Shown: positions 8,885 through 17,457, counted from the stretch's first letter. The stretch is 42,867 nucleotides of DNA from Draconibacterium orientale (GCA_022729915.1 DZBP01000008.1:1-42867), one strand, 5' to 3'. Notes: generated from the letters alone by a model not told the origin. Numbers and translations are program-made.

Positions 8885-8916
8885 CTTTTCCAAAGTTTAA
8901 ACTTTGGAGAAGTTAA
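8881..8916. terminator. 36-base palindromic bidirectional terminator
   Basis: Almost perfect palindrome centred on GTTTAAAC; one mismatched position becomes a G-U pair in RNA on one strand. A T-run follows on the plus strand. It sits between the convergent VWA and molybdenum hydroxylase genes and resembles the palindrome at 3141-3173. Confidence 0.7.
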
Positions 8917-8917
8917 A

Positions 8918-8940
8918 TTTTTTAGACAGCCTCTTTTATT
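8918..8940. repeat. Solitary end of a MITE-like element
   Basis: TTTTTTAGACAGCCTCTTTTATT is nearly the same as the right end of the element at 28042-28160 (TTTTAGACAACCTCTTTTATT). No matching opposite end was found nearby, so this looks like a solo end or remnant. It lies just beyond the stop codon of the hydroxylase gene. Confidence 0.45.
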
Positions 8941-8951
8941 TTGTAAAATAC

Positions 8952-11504
8952 TTACTTTCTTTGCATTGGTAATTTATAACGTCGTATTTTATCGAATTGA
9001 TAAAGTGCATTTGCAATCGCTCCTGCTGTTGGTACAAGCCCAATTTCGCCAATTCCTTTTGCCCCATAAGGTCCCACCAAATCTTTTACTTCTACGCCAA
9101 TTACCTCAATTTCAGGAGTTTTATCAGCACGCAAAATTCCCAAATTTCGCATTTTATCGCTTACCAAAAAGCCATTTTTCATGGGCAAATCTTCAGTGAG
9201 CGCGTAACCAATTCCCATGTGAACAGCTCCTTCTATTTGACCTTCAAAAAGAATGGGATTCATAATTTTTCCGGCATCGTGTGCAGCATAAATTTTCTCA
9301 ATTTCTCCATTTTCATCGAGTACACAAAGCTGTGCAGCATAGCCATAAGAGTAATGAGTAATGGGCTTTTCAACCTTTGCTCCTGGTTTTGTTGTCCAAT
9401 CGCAAATCCAACCGCCTTTGTAAATTTTACCAACTAATTTTTCTAATCCAACTGCATCTAAATCTTGTTTAAATGCTTTTGCTGCATCTATAATTGCGTT
9501 TCCTACCAAAGCAGTCGCACGCGAGGAAGTAGTCATTCCTGTTTTAATCTGTGCCTCTGTATCTACCACTACTTCAATCATTTCGGGCAATAAATCGGTT
9601 TCTTGACAAAGCGTTTGCAAAGCCATATTGTGGACACCCTGCCCCATTTCAGTCCAGCCATGATGCAAAATAACTTTATTTGGCGACTTTACTTCAATTT
9701 TAACATTGCTAAAATCAGCCATTCCATTTCCAACTCCCGAATTTTTGATTGCAGTAGCAATTCCGGCATATTTTGCAGCTTCAAATTTATCTTTTAACTT
9801 GAGCAAGCAAGCACGAATTCCCACACCAAAAACTTCTTGTCCGGTGGAAGTTTTTGCACCATCTACCAAAGCGTTATCGTATCTAAATTGCCAACGATTA
9901 AAATTTCCCTTTTCACAAATCTCATCAATAAGCGATTCTAAAGCAAAATTTACTTGATTTGCTCCAAATCCACGCATAGCTCCACTTGGTATGTTGTTGG
10001 TATAAACAGTTTTAGCTTCAATATCTACGCACGGAACTTGATAACCGCCCGTTGCATGCCCAGCAACTCGCTCCAAAACTTTCATTCCCACCGAAGCATA
10101 AGCACCTGTATCACCTATTGCTTTCAATTTCAGAGCAGTAAGCTTGCCATTTTTGTTTGCAGCCAGCGTCATGTCCATAAAAACCGGATGTCGTTTGGGG
10201 TGCATACGAATCGATTCTTGGCGTGTAAGTGCCAATTTTACAGGCTTTTGCAATAAATATGCATAAAGTGAAACGTGCCCTTGCACAGTCATATCTTCTT
10301 TTCCACCAAAACCACCGCCATTTGGAACTAGCTGAACATGAACGTTTTCCTCTGGTAAACCCAAAATCAAAGCCACTTGCCTTCGGTCTTCATAAATTCC
10401 TTGACTTTGCGAAATTAGTTTTATTCCACCATTTTCGGGCAAAGCTATTGCCGCTTCAAATTCCATAAAAGCATGTTCAATGCGTTGAGTTTCAAACTTT
10501 CCGCTCACTACAAAATCTGATTTTTCAAATTCTTCGTCAGCATCTCCTATTTTAATTATACTATTTTCAAAATTATTTGGCATTTCGCTATGTACTTGAA
10601 TACTAGATGGTTTCAAGGCTTCAAAAACGTCAGTTACTGCTTCCAAAACTTCATACTCAACGTGAATCAGTTCAACAGCTTTTCGTGCAATTTCCTCATT
10701 TTCAGCAACTACACCAGCCAAAACATCACCAATATAATGTGTAATTTCGCCTTCAGCTATCATCAATTGCCAATCGTCAATAATTAACCCAATATTTCGT
10801 TTTGCAGGAACATCTTTGGCTGTAAAAATTCTCAAAACTCCAGCAAGTTTTGAAGCTTTTTCAATGTTTATTTTCAACACTTTAGCTCTCGGAAACTCAC
10901 TAAATTTGAGTGCAGAAAAATACATTCCATCTATAAAAATATCGTTCACAAAATTACGCTTACCCAACGCTGTGTCAAGTGCTTGATATTTAGGCTCCGG
11001 CTCACCAATTTTGCCGGAAGTTTTGATTAATTCCAAGCTCTCTCCATTTCGCAAAACTTTAGCTGCTAGCAAGATAGAATCTTCAATTTTTTTATAACCT
11101 GTACAACGACACAAATGCAGTTTAATGGCTTTTCGAACCTCTTCTTTTGTTGGATTTGGATTTTCTTTGAGCAAAATTTTGGTTCGCATAATAAAACCAG
11201 GCGTGCAAAATCCACACTGCACAGCTCCTTTATTTACAAAAGCTTTAGCAATTGTTTTCATCACTTTTGGCGGAAAACCTTCCATCGTAAAAATTTCGGC
11301 ATCTGCCAGGTTTTTTAATTTGGTAGTGCAAGCTAATTTTGCTTTTCCATTGATTTCTACTAAGCAAGCTCCACACGTACCTTCACCCGAGCAACCATCT
11401 TTTAAGCTTGTTATTTTTTTTGTTTCACGTAAAAATTTTAAAAGTGAAACTTCTTCATTTTCAGAATAATAAACATATTCTCCGTTTAGTTTGAATTGAA
11501 TCAT
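8952..11504 (-). CDS. Molybdenum hydroxylase, fused 2Fe-2S and molybdopterin domains (xanthine dehydrogenase family)
   Basis: An 850-residue cytoplasmic oxidoreductase. The plant-type 2Fe-2S cluster has Cys38, Cys44, Cys47 and Cys59 (CSGEGTCGAC), the second cluster Cys97, Cys100, Cys132 and Cys134 (CGFC, CRC). The molybdopterin region from about residue 170 contains GGGFGGKED, MRGFGANQ and GWTEMGQGVHNMA. The catalytic Glu is Glu820 in GAKGIGEIG near the end. There is no FAD domain, unlike classical xanthine dehydrogenase, so electrons must leave to an outside acceptor. The layout and size fit aldehyde oxidoreductases of the Desulfovibrio type and the group called selenium-dependent xanthine dehydrogenase. 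The substrate (purine, aldehyde or other N-heterocycle) cannot be told. No selD or yqeB-like partner is visible. moeA and moaA lie 4 kb away and would supply the cofactor. It appears to be a single-gene unit. Confidence 0.9.
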   Translation of the reverse strand: MIQFKLNGEYVYYSENEEVSLLKFLRETKKITSLKDGCSGEGTCGACLVEINGKAKLACTTKLKNLADAEIFTMEGFPPKVMKTIAKAFVNKGAVQCGFCTPGFIMRTKILLKENPNPTKEEVRKAIKLHLCRCTGYKKIEDSILLAAKVLRNGESLELIKTSGKIGEPEPKYQALDTALGKRNFVNDIFIDGMYFSALKFSEFPRAKVLKINIEKASKLAGVLRIFTAKDVPAKRNIGLIIDDWQLMIAEGEITHYIGDVLAGVVAENEEIARKAVELIHVEYEVLEAVTDVFEALKPSSIQVHSEMPNNFENSIIKIGDADEEFEKSDFVVSGKFETQRIEHAFMEFEAAIALPENGGIKLISQSQGIYEDRRQVALILGLPEENVHVQLVPNGGGFGGKEDMTVQGHVSLYAYLLQKPVKLALTRQESIRMHPKRHPVFMDMTLAANKNGKLTALKLKAIGDTGAYASVGMKVLERVAGHATGGYQVPCVDIEAKTVYTNNIPSGAMRGFGANQVNFALESLIDEICEKGNFNRWQFRYDNALVDGAKTSTGQEVFGVGIRACLLKLKDKFEAAKYAGIATAIKNSGVGNGMADFSNVKIEVKSPNKVILHHGWTEMGQGVHNMALQTLCQETDLLPEMIEVVVDTEAQIKTGMTTSSRATALVGNAIIDAAKAFKQDLDAVGLEKLVGKIYKGGWICDWTTKPGAKVEKPITHYSYGYAAQLCVLDENGEIEKIYAAHDAGKIMNPILFEGQIEGAVHMGIGYALTEDLPMKNGFLVSDKMRNLGILRADKTPEIEVIGVEVKDLVGPYGAKGIGEIGLVPTAGAIANALYQFDKIRRYKLPMQRK

Positions 11505-11564
11505 TCTTTTTCTAATTTGGTTTATTTTGTAGTTTTTTTAATTATCTTATATTCAGAATATTCA

Positions 11565-12119
11565 CTAAAACATGATTAGAAAAAAATCTTGCAATTTCTT
11601 CGACATATTGATTATTTCGATAAACGCCTCCTTATTTTCTTCAACTGCTTGATTTTCATATTTTCCAATGAAATCAATTAATTTATTATTTGATAAATAG
11701 TAACGAAATTCGCCGACATCGCTTTGTTTGTAAAAGCAAAAAATAAGTTTTCCGTCTTTAAAAATAAATTCGTACGAATCAGAATTTGCAGCATAAACCT
11801 CAGTGTAATCAATTCTTAATAAGGCTTCTAAACCTTTTTCGTCCCAATGCGCAGGAGCTTTGTCGTACCAAAAAGTTATTTTCTTTATATAATTTCCTGT
11901 TGCGGGCCAATTAATTGTTCTTTCACCGTTTGAATTGATTGTTAAGTCGTTACGATAAATCTGACACGCTTCAACTTCAGTCTGATTGCAAGCTGCAATT
12001 TTTTCGGAAATGTCGTAATAATACTTTTTAATTTCTTTTATATCAGACAATTGTGCATTGGCTTGAAAAATAAATAACAATAGTGAAAAGCTCAAAATTT
12101 TAAATTTCAATTGTTTCAT
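11565..12119 (-). CDS. Secreted protein of unknown function
   Basis: A 184-residue protein with a clear signal peptide (MKQLKFKILSFSLLLFIFQANAQ, cleavage after the Ala-Gln region) and thus probably periplasmic or surface exposed. I do not recognise the family. The mature part alternates polar beta-like segments (KKITFWYDKAPAHW, YEFIFKDGKLIFCFYK, FRYYLSNNKLIDFIG) and has Cys residues in ACNQTEVEACQIY that could form a disulfide. The pattern FKDGKLIFCFYK is seen in many small Bacteroidota secreted proteins. It lies 60 bases upstream of the molybdenum hydroxylase on the same strand, so the two could be co-transcribed, but nothing in its sequence points to that enzyme. Confidence 0.7.
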   Translation of the reverse strand: MKQLKFKILSFSLLLFIFQANAQLSDIKEIKKYYYDISEKIAACNQTEVEACQIYRNDLTINSNGERTINWPATGNYIKKITFWYDKAPAHWDEKGLEALLRIDYTEVYAANSDSYEFIFKDGKLIFCFYKQSDVGEFRYYLSNNKLIDFIGKYENQAVEENKEAFIEIINMSKKLQDFFLIMF

Positions 12120-12190
12120 AGTTCATTAGATATAAAAAAAATGGACGACACTGTTTCAATAAAAAAGTTCTAAAAAAAGGAAACCGAAAA

Positions 12191-12315
12191 TTAAGCACCT
12201 ATACTATTTTAATTAGAGTAAACCTTTTTGTAATCAAATAGATTTTATGCTTTTGGGAAAACAAAACATACAATTAAATTTGTTTCATAACTTAAATTTG
12301 ATACAAATTAAATAG
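12191..12315 (-). repeat. Dyad repeat family, copy B
   Basis: Reverse-orientation copy with the blocks TTAAGCACC, CTATTTTAATT, TTTTTGTAATCAAATAG and ACAATTAAATTTG, followed by an inner inverted repeat (ATTAAATTTGTTTCA against TGATACAAATTAAAT). It fills most of the 396-base divergent gap 12120-12515. The remainder of that gap is A/T-rich with a small CTACT/AGTAG hairpin near 12427-12443. Confidence 0.6.
12253..12282 (+). promoter_or_regulatory. Candidate promoter inside repeat copy B
   Basis: TTG (12253-12255), 19 bases, then TAAATTTG (12275-12282). It points at the serine hydrolase gene but would leave a leader of about 230 bases. The -7 part is not kept in copy C, so this may be chance. Confidence 0.3.
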
Positions 12316-12515
12316 CAGGCATACAGTTTTTTTCAAAAATATAAAAAAAACGGAAAATTCAAAAGAAACTTTTTAAAATAAAGTTTTTCTTTGTAGGTTT
12401 GAATGCTTTTGGCTAAAAAAACTTTTCTACTTAATAATAGTAGTTTTTTTTGGCTAATCAATTTAAAAACAAAATGCTTTTTAATAACTAATTCAATAAA
12501 ATTTAAAAAATAACT

Positions 12516-13757
12516 ATGAAAAAAATTCAATTTTGTGTACTGTTTTCACTTCTTTTTTTAAGTTTAAAAACAATGAGTCAAGAAACAAAAAATCCTATAG
12601 TTGAAATTTTGTCCAAATCTGATGGCATTATAAAGCAAGTCTTTGAAAATGCTGAGCAATACGAAGTTCAAATAATTTACACCCAAATAGATAGAGATAA
12701 AAAAAATGTTCCTCATTTTACTAATTATCAGTTCAATTTGGATAAAAAAAGATATTTCTATCCGGCAAGTACCGTTAAAATGCCCATTTCATTTCTTGCG
12801 CTCGAAAAAATTAACAAACTAAAAAAGCAAGGCATAAAAATAGACAAATCGTTTGCTTTAAGAATAGATTCGGTTGCCGAAAATCAAATAGCTGTTAATG
12901 GCGATTCTACTAGTCAAAATGGCGAAGCAAGCATTGAGCATTATATTAAAAAGGTTTTTTTGGTAAGCGACAATGATGCTTATAATCGCTTGTTTGAATT
13001 TTTAGGACCCGATTATATCAATAAAACACTGGCTGAGAAAAACATCAAACCTTTGAGAATCACGCATCGATTATCAGTTTGGGGGCTCGACAATACAATT
13101 ACTCCTTCCTTTCATTTTTATAAAGGAAAAAAAGAAATTTATAGCCAAAATAAGCAACAAGCAATAGCCAAATACGATGGAATACAAATTGAAAATACTC
13201 AAAAAGGAAAAGGATATTACTCTGGTGATGAGTTAATTAATACTCCAATGGATTTTAGTAAAAAAAATTATTTTCCTTTGGAAAGCATGTTAAAAAGTTT
13301 GCAAACAGTTATTTTTCCTGAAGCTTTTCCAAAAAGTGAGCGTTTCGATTTGACAAAAGAAGACTACCAATTTTTATATAAATACATGTCAATGAGTCCA
13401 TTAAAGAGTGATTTTCCTAAATATGAAGCAAACGAATATTGGGATAGCTACGTAAAATTCTTCCTTTTTGGCGACAACAAAAACCCGATGCCTTCTAATA
13501 TAAAAATTTTCAATAAAGTAGGCGATGCTTATGGTTTTTTAATAGACTGTGCTTATATAGTTGACTTTGACACAAATACAGAATTTTTTCTTACAGCAGC
13601 GCTCAGCGTAAATGAAGACCAAATTTACAACGACGATAAATATGAATACGATAAAATTGGATTTCCATTTATGGCTAATTTAGGAAAAGAAATTATTAAA
13701 TTTGACCAAGCACGAAAAAAACAATATGTACCTGATTTAAAGAAATTTAAACAATAA
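12516..13757 (+). CDS. Class A beta-lactamase-like serine hydrolase, exported
   Basis: A 413-residue protein with a signal peptide (MKKIQFCVLFSLLFLSLKTMSQ). The active-site pattern of penicillin-binding/beta-lactamase enzymes is present: Ser85-x-x-Lys88 (STVK) in the setting YPASTVKMP, Ser151-Asp152-Asn153 (SDN), and a third-box candidate Lys334-Val-Gly336 (KVGDAYG) where KTG is usual. The SDN box puts it nearer class A than class C enzymes. At 413 residues it is longer than a class A beta-lactamase (about 290), with extra sequence between the second and third boxes, and the Glu of the omega loop is not obvious. It is therefore more likely a periplasmic peptidase or esterase-like relative than a resistance enzyme. 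It stands alone between repeat copy B and the HTH locus. Confidence 0.82.
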   Translation: MKKIQFCVLFSLLFLSLKTMSQETKNPIVEILSKSDGIIKQVFENAEQYEVQIIYTQIDRDKKNVPHFTNYQFNLDKKRYFYPASTVKMPISFLALEKINKLKKQGIKIDKSFALRIDSVAENQIAVNGDSTSQNGEASIEHYIKKVFLVSDNDAYNRLFEFLGPDYINKTLAEKNIKPLRITHRLSVWGLDNTITPSFHFYKGKKEIYSQNKQQAIAKYDGIQIENTQKGKGYYSGDELINTPMDFSKKNYFPLESMLKSLQTVIFPEAFPKSERFDLTKEDYQFLYKYMSMSPLKSDFPKYEANEYWDSYVKFFLFGDNKNPMPSNIKIFNKVGDAYGFLIDCAYIVDFDTNTEFFLTAALSVNEDQIYNDDKYEYDKIGFPFMANLGKEIIKFDQARKKQYVPDLKKFKQ

Positions 13758-14189
13758 AAATATTTTCATTTCACAGGAAAAAGCAAGCTTTTAGAGAAAA
13801 AAAGAAAACTCTTTTTAAATGTTAAAATTCAAAAAGTCGGATTTACAAAAAGAAACTCCGCTTTTTTTGAACACAATATATAAAGAGCAAAATAAAAACC
13901 TAAAAGTTTGCTTTTTTTGAGTAAAACACAGTATTTCAGCACATTACAAATCCAACAAATACCTACATAATTAAAGTAAAAACACGTAAAAAATAACGTC
14001 AAACATCAAAAGAAATCGACTTTTAGAAAAAAATGCAGTTTTAATAAAAATAAAAAACTCCTAAAACGATGAAAAAAAGTGCATTTTTTACATTCAATTT
14101 CCTGCACCATTTTTAGTATTCAAAAAATCATTAAAATATTGATTTTAAATAAATTATAAATTTGAAACTCAATTTCAAAACGCAAAAAG
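13758..14189. other. A/T-rich non-coding stretch
   Basis: Downstream of the serine hydrolase gene. It is dominated by A-runs and contains only a weak AAAAGC/GCTTTT hairpin near 13779-13792. I see no gene, RNA or clear regulatory site before the operator array that begins at 14190. Confidence 0.5.
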
Positions 14190-14282
14190 CAGTAAAAAAT
14201 TACTGTACGACTTGCGTAAAATTACTGTACGACTTGCGTAAAATTACTGCAAAAAAAATCAAAAAAACAGTATAAAATTACC
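14190..14282 (+). promoter_or_regulatory. Operator-like repeat array upstream of HTH gene 1
   Basis: A perfect 16-bp palindrome CAGTAA-N4-TTACTG (14190-14205) overlaps a 22-bp direct repeat (14196-14217 and 14218-14239), followed by a third partial unit (14240-14249). Each unit carries AAAATTACTG, and two end in CTTGCGT, so the sites recur every 22 bp, about two helix turns. A weaker site, CAGTATAAAATTACC, lies at 14268-14282. The same word CTTGCGTAAAATTACTG occurs upstream of the paralogous gene at 20813-21082. The array is immediately upstream of the promoter, as expected for an activator or autoregulatory operator. Confidence 0.6.
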
Positions 14283-14305
14283 TACAAAAACAGTACTAAT
14301 AACTA

Positions 14306-14336
14306 TTGATTACTTTTATTTAAGAATGTAATTTTG
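14306..14336 (+). promoter_or_regulatory. Promoter of HTH gene 1
   Basis: TTG (14306-14308), a 20-base spacer, then TAATTTTG (14329-14336) followed by TATCAA. The paralogue's promoter has the same 20-base spacer and the same TATCAA, which supports both. The leader is about 65 bases and has an AAGGAA/TTCCTT hairpin. Confidence 0.6.
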
Positions 14337-14409
14337 TATCAAATAAAAAGAGGTAAATAAGGAAGCCCTAAAGTTTCCTTTCAATATAAGGACATTAAAA
14401 ACTAAAATT

Positions 14410-14685
14410 ATGAAATTTGTAAGAAATTTAACCCCACAAGAAAAAGCTAGTTTATACGAATTGATGCGTAAAAGCACTAGTTTTAAAGTTCGCCAAAGAG
14501 CTCACGCTATTCTTTTGAGCGCGAAAAAACATAGAATCGACCAACTTTCTGACATTTTTGATGTGGACAGAGATACAGTAAGTGAATGGTTGAATCGCTG
14601 GGAAGTAAAAGGTTTGAGCGGCTTAATCGATGCTCAACGTTCTGGTCGTCCACGCAAAAAAGATTTAGAAAACGCAGAAGCTTAA
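14410..14685 (+). CDS. Stand-alone helix-turn-helix protein, IS630-transposase N-domain type (paralogue 1)
   Basis: A 91-residue protein consisting only of a DNA-binding region. Residues about 25-83 match the helix-turn-helix of IS630-family transposases: VRQRAHAILLSAKK, LSDIFDVDRDTVSEWLNRW, then the GL-GL-D and SGRPRK tail. The DDE catalytic domain is absent and no remnant is seen after the stop. About three quarters of the first 83 residues are identical to the protein at 20813-21082, with the central helices almost unchanged. It has its own promoter and an upstream array of repeated sites, and ends at a hairpin terminator, so it looks like a retained, independently expressed gene rather than a transposase fragment. 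I infer a DNA-binding regulator that may control its own promoter. A hairpin without a T-run (14721-14747) lies after the stop. Confidence 0.8.
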   Translation: MKFVRNLTPQEKASLYELMRKSTSFKVRQRAHAILLSAKKHRIDQLSDIFDVDRDTVSEWLNRWEVKGLSGLIDAQRSGRPRKKDLENAEA

Positions 14686-14838
14686 TCGTTTTTAGCAAAC
14701 TGTTTTCTATAAAAACAACCTCAAGTATTTGATATTCAAAAACTTGAATTAAGATAAAAATTACTCAAAATTAAAATATTTCAATCAGATTTTTTTTTGA
14801 TTGATACCCTAGATTTAATTGTGTGTGTGTGTTTATTC

Positions 14839-14875
14839 AGCCTGGCAGCTACCTAAATGTCAGGCTTTTATTTTT
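14839..14875 (+). terminator. Rho-independent terminator of HTH gene 1
   Basis: Stem AGCCTGGCA (14839-14847) with TGTCAGGCT (14858-14866), one G-U pair, 10-base loop, then TTTTATTTTT. A (GT)6 tract at 14821-14832 precedes it. Confidence 0.65.
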
Positions 14876-14882
14876 CAAAAAA

Positions 14883-14912
14883 AATCCCTTCAAAAAAAAA
14901 TTTGAAGGGATT
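14883..14912. terminator. Strong bidirectional terminator before lysA end
   Basis: Perfect 12-bp stem AATCCCTTCAAA / TTTGAAGGGATT around six A residues, with A-run and T-run on the two sides. It sits 4 bases from the lysA stop and serves lysA on the minus strand. Confidence 0.8.
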
Positions 14913-14916
14913 TTTT

Positions 14917-16074
14917 TTATTGTAAAATATCGGAATAATAAGCTTTTGCAAAATCTTTCAAATTATAGGCTGACGCCATCACTTCACCGTAAGCACCTGC
15001 ACTTCGTATCGCAACCAAATCGCCACGTTGTGCTTCGGGTAGTTTAAAATCTTTCACAAACACATCAGAGCTTTCACAAACCGGACCAACAATGTCGTAA
15101 ACCGAATCTTGTTTGTCAGAAGTCAAGCTTTCTATTTTATGAAATGCTTGATACAGAGCTGGTCTAATTAAATCGTTCATGCCAGCATCTAAAATCAAAA
15201 AGTTTTTGCTATTTCCTTTTTTAACGTACAACACCTTAGAAATTAAGCTTCCACTTTGTGCAATTATCGAGCGACCAAGCTCAAAATGAACAGTTTGTCT
15301 GGGCTTAAGTTTTAAATTGTCGGCAAAAATTTTAAAGTATTCTTCAAAACGAGCTGTTGCGTCTTCGTCGGGATTTTCGTAGCTGATTCCTAAACCACCA
15401 CCAACATTAACATGCTCTATTTCAGTTTGTTGAGCTACAAAAATATCCTGAATTTCGTTTATTCTAATACACAAATCTTTAAATACACTCAAATTGGTTA
15501 TTTGCGAGCCAATATGAAAATGTATTCCAACTAATTGTATGTTTTTCAGAGGTTTAATTATTTTGAGCAATTCGGGCAAATCTTCATAATTTACACCAAA
15601 TTTGTTTTCGCTCAAACCGGTTGTAATGTGTTTGTGTGTTTTAGAATCCACATTTGGGTTGATACGAATGGCAATTTTTGCCAATTTTCCTTCTTTATGA
15701 GCAATTTGATTTATTACTTCTATTTCAGGAATGGATTCGCAGTTGAAGCTAAAAATTCCACTATTCAATCCAATTTTTATCTCCTTATCTGTTTTTCCAA
15801 CACCAGCGAAAGCAATTTTGCTGGGTGAAAACCCATTTTCGAGTGCTTTTAATACCTCATTGCCACTCACACAATCAGCTCCAAAGCCATTTTTTTGAAT
15901 TAATTCTAAAATTCGGTTGTTAGAATTGGCTTTTAAAGCATAATGAACCGAAAAATTGTATTTTTCGCTTGCATTTTTTACAGTTTCGAGCGTTTTTTGT
16001 AATAATTGAACATCGTAAAAATAGAATGGAGTTTCTATTTGCTCAAATTTTTTAATTAAAGTTTCTGAAAACAT
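14917..16074 (-). CDS. lysA: Diaminopimelate decarboxylase LysA
   Basis: A 385-residue PLP enzyme that decarboxylates meso-diaminopimelate to lysine, the final step of lysine synthesis, in the cytoplasm. The PLP lysine is in VHYALKAN near residue 48; the phosphate-binding and substrate regions are HFHIGSQI and GGGLGISY; the second active-site part contains GPVCESSD and GAYGEVMASAYN. The length is a little short of many homologues (about 400-420) but all motifs are present. It lies 69 bases downstream of lysC on the same strand, so the two are probably co-transcribed and give the first and last steps of the pathway. Confidence 0.93.
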   Translation of the reverse strand: MFSETLIKKFEQIETPFYFYDVQLLQKTLETVKNASEKYNFSVHYALKANSNNRILELIQKNGFGADCVSGNEVLKALENGFSPSKIAFAGVGKTDKEIKIGLNSGIFSFNCESIPEIEVINQIAHKEGKLAKIAIRINPNVDSKTHKHITTGLSENKFGVNYEDLPELLKIIKPLKNIQLVGIHFHIGSQITNLSVFKDLCIRINEIQDIFVAQQTEIEHVNVGGGLGISYENPDEDATARFEEYFKIFADNLKLKPRQTVHFELGRSIIAQSGSLISKVLYVKKGNSKNFLILDAGMNDLIRPALYQAFHKIESLTSDKQDSVYDIVGPVCESSDVFVKDFKLPEAQRGDLVAIRSAGAYGEVMASAYNLKDFAKAYYSDILQ

Positions 16075-16143
16075 AACTTTTTAGTTAATAGTTTTTTATA
16101 TTAAAATTAATTTTTCAAATTTAATAAATAAATTGTATTAAAA

Positions 16144-17457
16144 CTACGAAAACAAATGTTTGCTCAATAATTCTAAAGCTGCTTGCTTGTCTTTTGTATT
16201 GATTAAGAGCGAAATATTGTGCTTGCTACCACCGTAAGAAATCATTCGTAGTGGAATATTTCCCAATGCTTCAAAAACTTGAAGAGCTACTCCGGTTTTT
16301 TCGGCAATAAAGTTACCTACCACACAAATAATTGTTTGGTCGTGTTCCACAGTAATGTTTGAGTACTTTTCAAGCTCATATTCAATATTTTGCAAATTTT
16401 TAATGTTATCGATAGTTACTGAAACCGAAATTTCGGAAGTTGTAATCATATCAATAGAAGTTTCGTATTTTTCAAAAGTTTCAAACACTTTTCGTAAAAA
16501 ACCGTGTGCCAAAAGCATTCGAGCCGAATTGATTTTGATGGCTGTAATTCCATCTTTTGCGGCTACCGCTTTAATTCCATCGCCCGTTTCATCGCGTGTA
16601 ATAAGCGTTCCGAGCGCATCGGGTTGGAGCGTATTTTTTAAAAGCACCGGAATATTTTGCAATTTAGCAGGTAAAACGCTTGCCGGATGCAAAATTTTTG
16701 CGCCAAAATAAGCCAACTCTGCGGCTTCATCAAACGAAAGTTCTCTAATGGCACGAGTATTTTTGACATAACGCGGGTCGTTGTTGTGAAAACCATCAAT
16801 GTCTGTCCAAATCTGGATTTCTTCAGCTTTGATGGCAGCTCCAATCAACGATGCCGAATAATCACTTCCGCCACGCTGCAAATTATCAATTTCGCCGTAC
16901 ACATTTTTAGTTATAAAGCCTTGTGTTACAATAATTTCTGCATCAGGAAAAGCTTTTATTTCACGTTTTAAATTTTCTTTGATGTAAAAATAATCCGGTT
17001 CGTCATCTTTACCAATTCTCATAAAATTTAAAGCACTTACAAGCACTGCATTCACTTTATTTTCAACAAGATGCAAGTGAAATAAGTTGGTTGAAATAAT
17101 TTCACCTTGTGCCAAAATTCGTTTTTCGGTACGAACAGTAAAAGGAGAATCAACTAGCGATTTAAGTGTCTCGAAAATATTGATTAATATATAGTTAGCA
17201 TCTTTTTTGTACTGTTCGGTTTTGTATAATTCGTCTAAAAAAATGGTGTAGCGTTTTTCCAAATTTTCAATTTCCTTAATCGCTTCTTCCTTTTGCTTTT
17301 TTTCAGCTAAATTTGAAATTTCCACAAGTTTGTTTGTAGTGCCTGAAACCGCAGACAAAACAACAATTTTGCGATTTTTGTCGCAAATAATCTGAGCTAC
17401 ATTTTTCATTCTTTCGGGCGAGCCAACCGATGTTCCTCCAAATTTTAGAACTTTCAT
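16144..17457 (-). CDS. lysC: Aspartate kinase LysC (monofunctional)
   Basis: A 437-residue kinase that phosphorylates aspartate, the entry to lysine, diaminopimelate, threonine and methionine synthesis. The N-terminus KFGGTSVG is the nucleotide-binding signature; other kinase motifs are QGFITKN, LQRGGSDYSA and WTDIDGF-NDPR. The last 140 residues form a pair of ACT-like regulatory domains (GITAIKINSARMLLAHGF, ISVSVTIDN, ISYGGSKHNISLLI), so feedback inhibition by lysine or threonine is expected. There is no fused homoserine dehydrogenase. It is the first gene of the likely lysC-lysA operon. I found no lysine riboswitch upstream; the leader holds repeat copy C instead. Confidence 0.94.
   Translation of the reverse strand: MKVLKFGGTSVGSPERMKNVAQIICDKNRKIVVLSAVSGTTNKLVEISNLAEKKQKEEAIKEIENLEKRYTIFLDELYKTEQYKKDANYILINIFETLKSLVDSPFTVRTEKRILAQGEIISTNLFHLHLVENKVNAVLVSALNFMRIGKDDEPDYFYIKENLKREIKAFPDAEIIVTQGFITKNVYGEIDNLQRGGSDYSASLIGAAIKAEEIQIWTDIDGFHNNDPRYVKNTRAIRELSFDEAAELAYFGAKILHPASVLPAKLQNIPVLLKNTLQPDALGTLITRDETGDGIKAVAAKDGITAIKINSARMLLAHGFLRKVFETFEKYETSIDMITTSEISVSVTIDNIKNLQNIEYELEKYSNITVEHDQTIICVVGNFIAEKTGVALQVFEALGNIPLRMISYGGSKHNISLLINTKDKQAALELLSKHLFS

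Noticed and set aside
12333-12530. Minus-strand 65-codon frame between the secreted hypothetical and the serine hydrolase
   Set aside because: Its product is Lys/Phe/Leu runs as expected from A/T-rich DNA, and it crosses the start of the hydrolase gene on the other strand.
13758-14189. Possible catalytic-domain remnants of IS630 near the HTH genes
   Set aside because: No DDE-type motif or long degraded frame could be read on either strand around 13.8-14.9 kb or 20.3-20.8 kb.
14190-14249. CRISPR-like array
   Set aside because: The 22-bp units are directly adjacent without spacers and no cas genes are present; operator sites fit better.
14839-14866. Resemblance of CCTGGCAGCTACCTA to the complement of a 5S rRNA 3' end
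   Set aside because: Only about 15 bases match and no 5S body, 23S or 16S sequence is nearby; the segment is better explained as a terminator hairpin.
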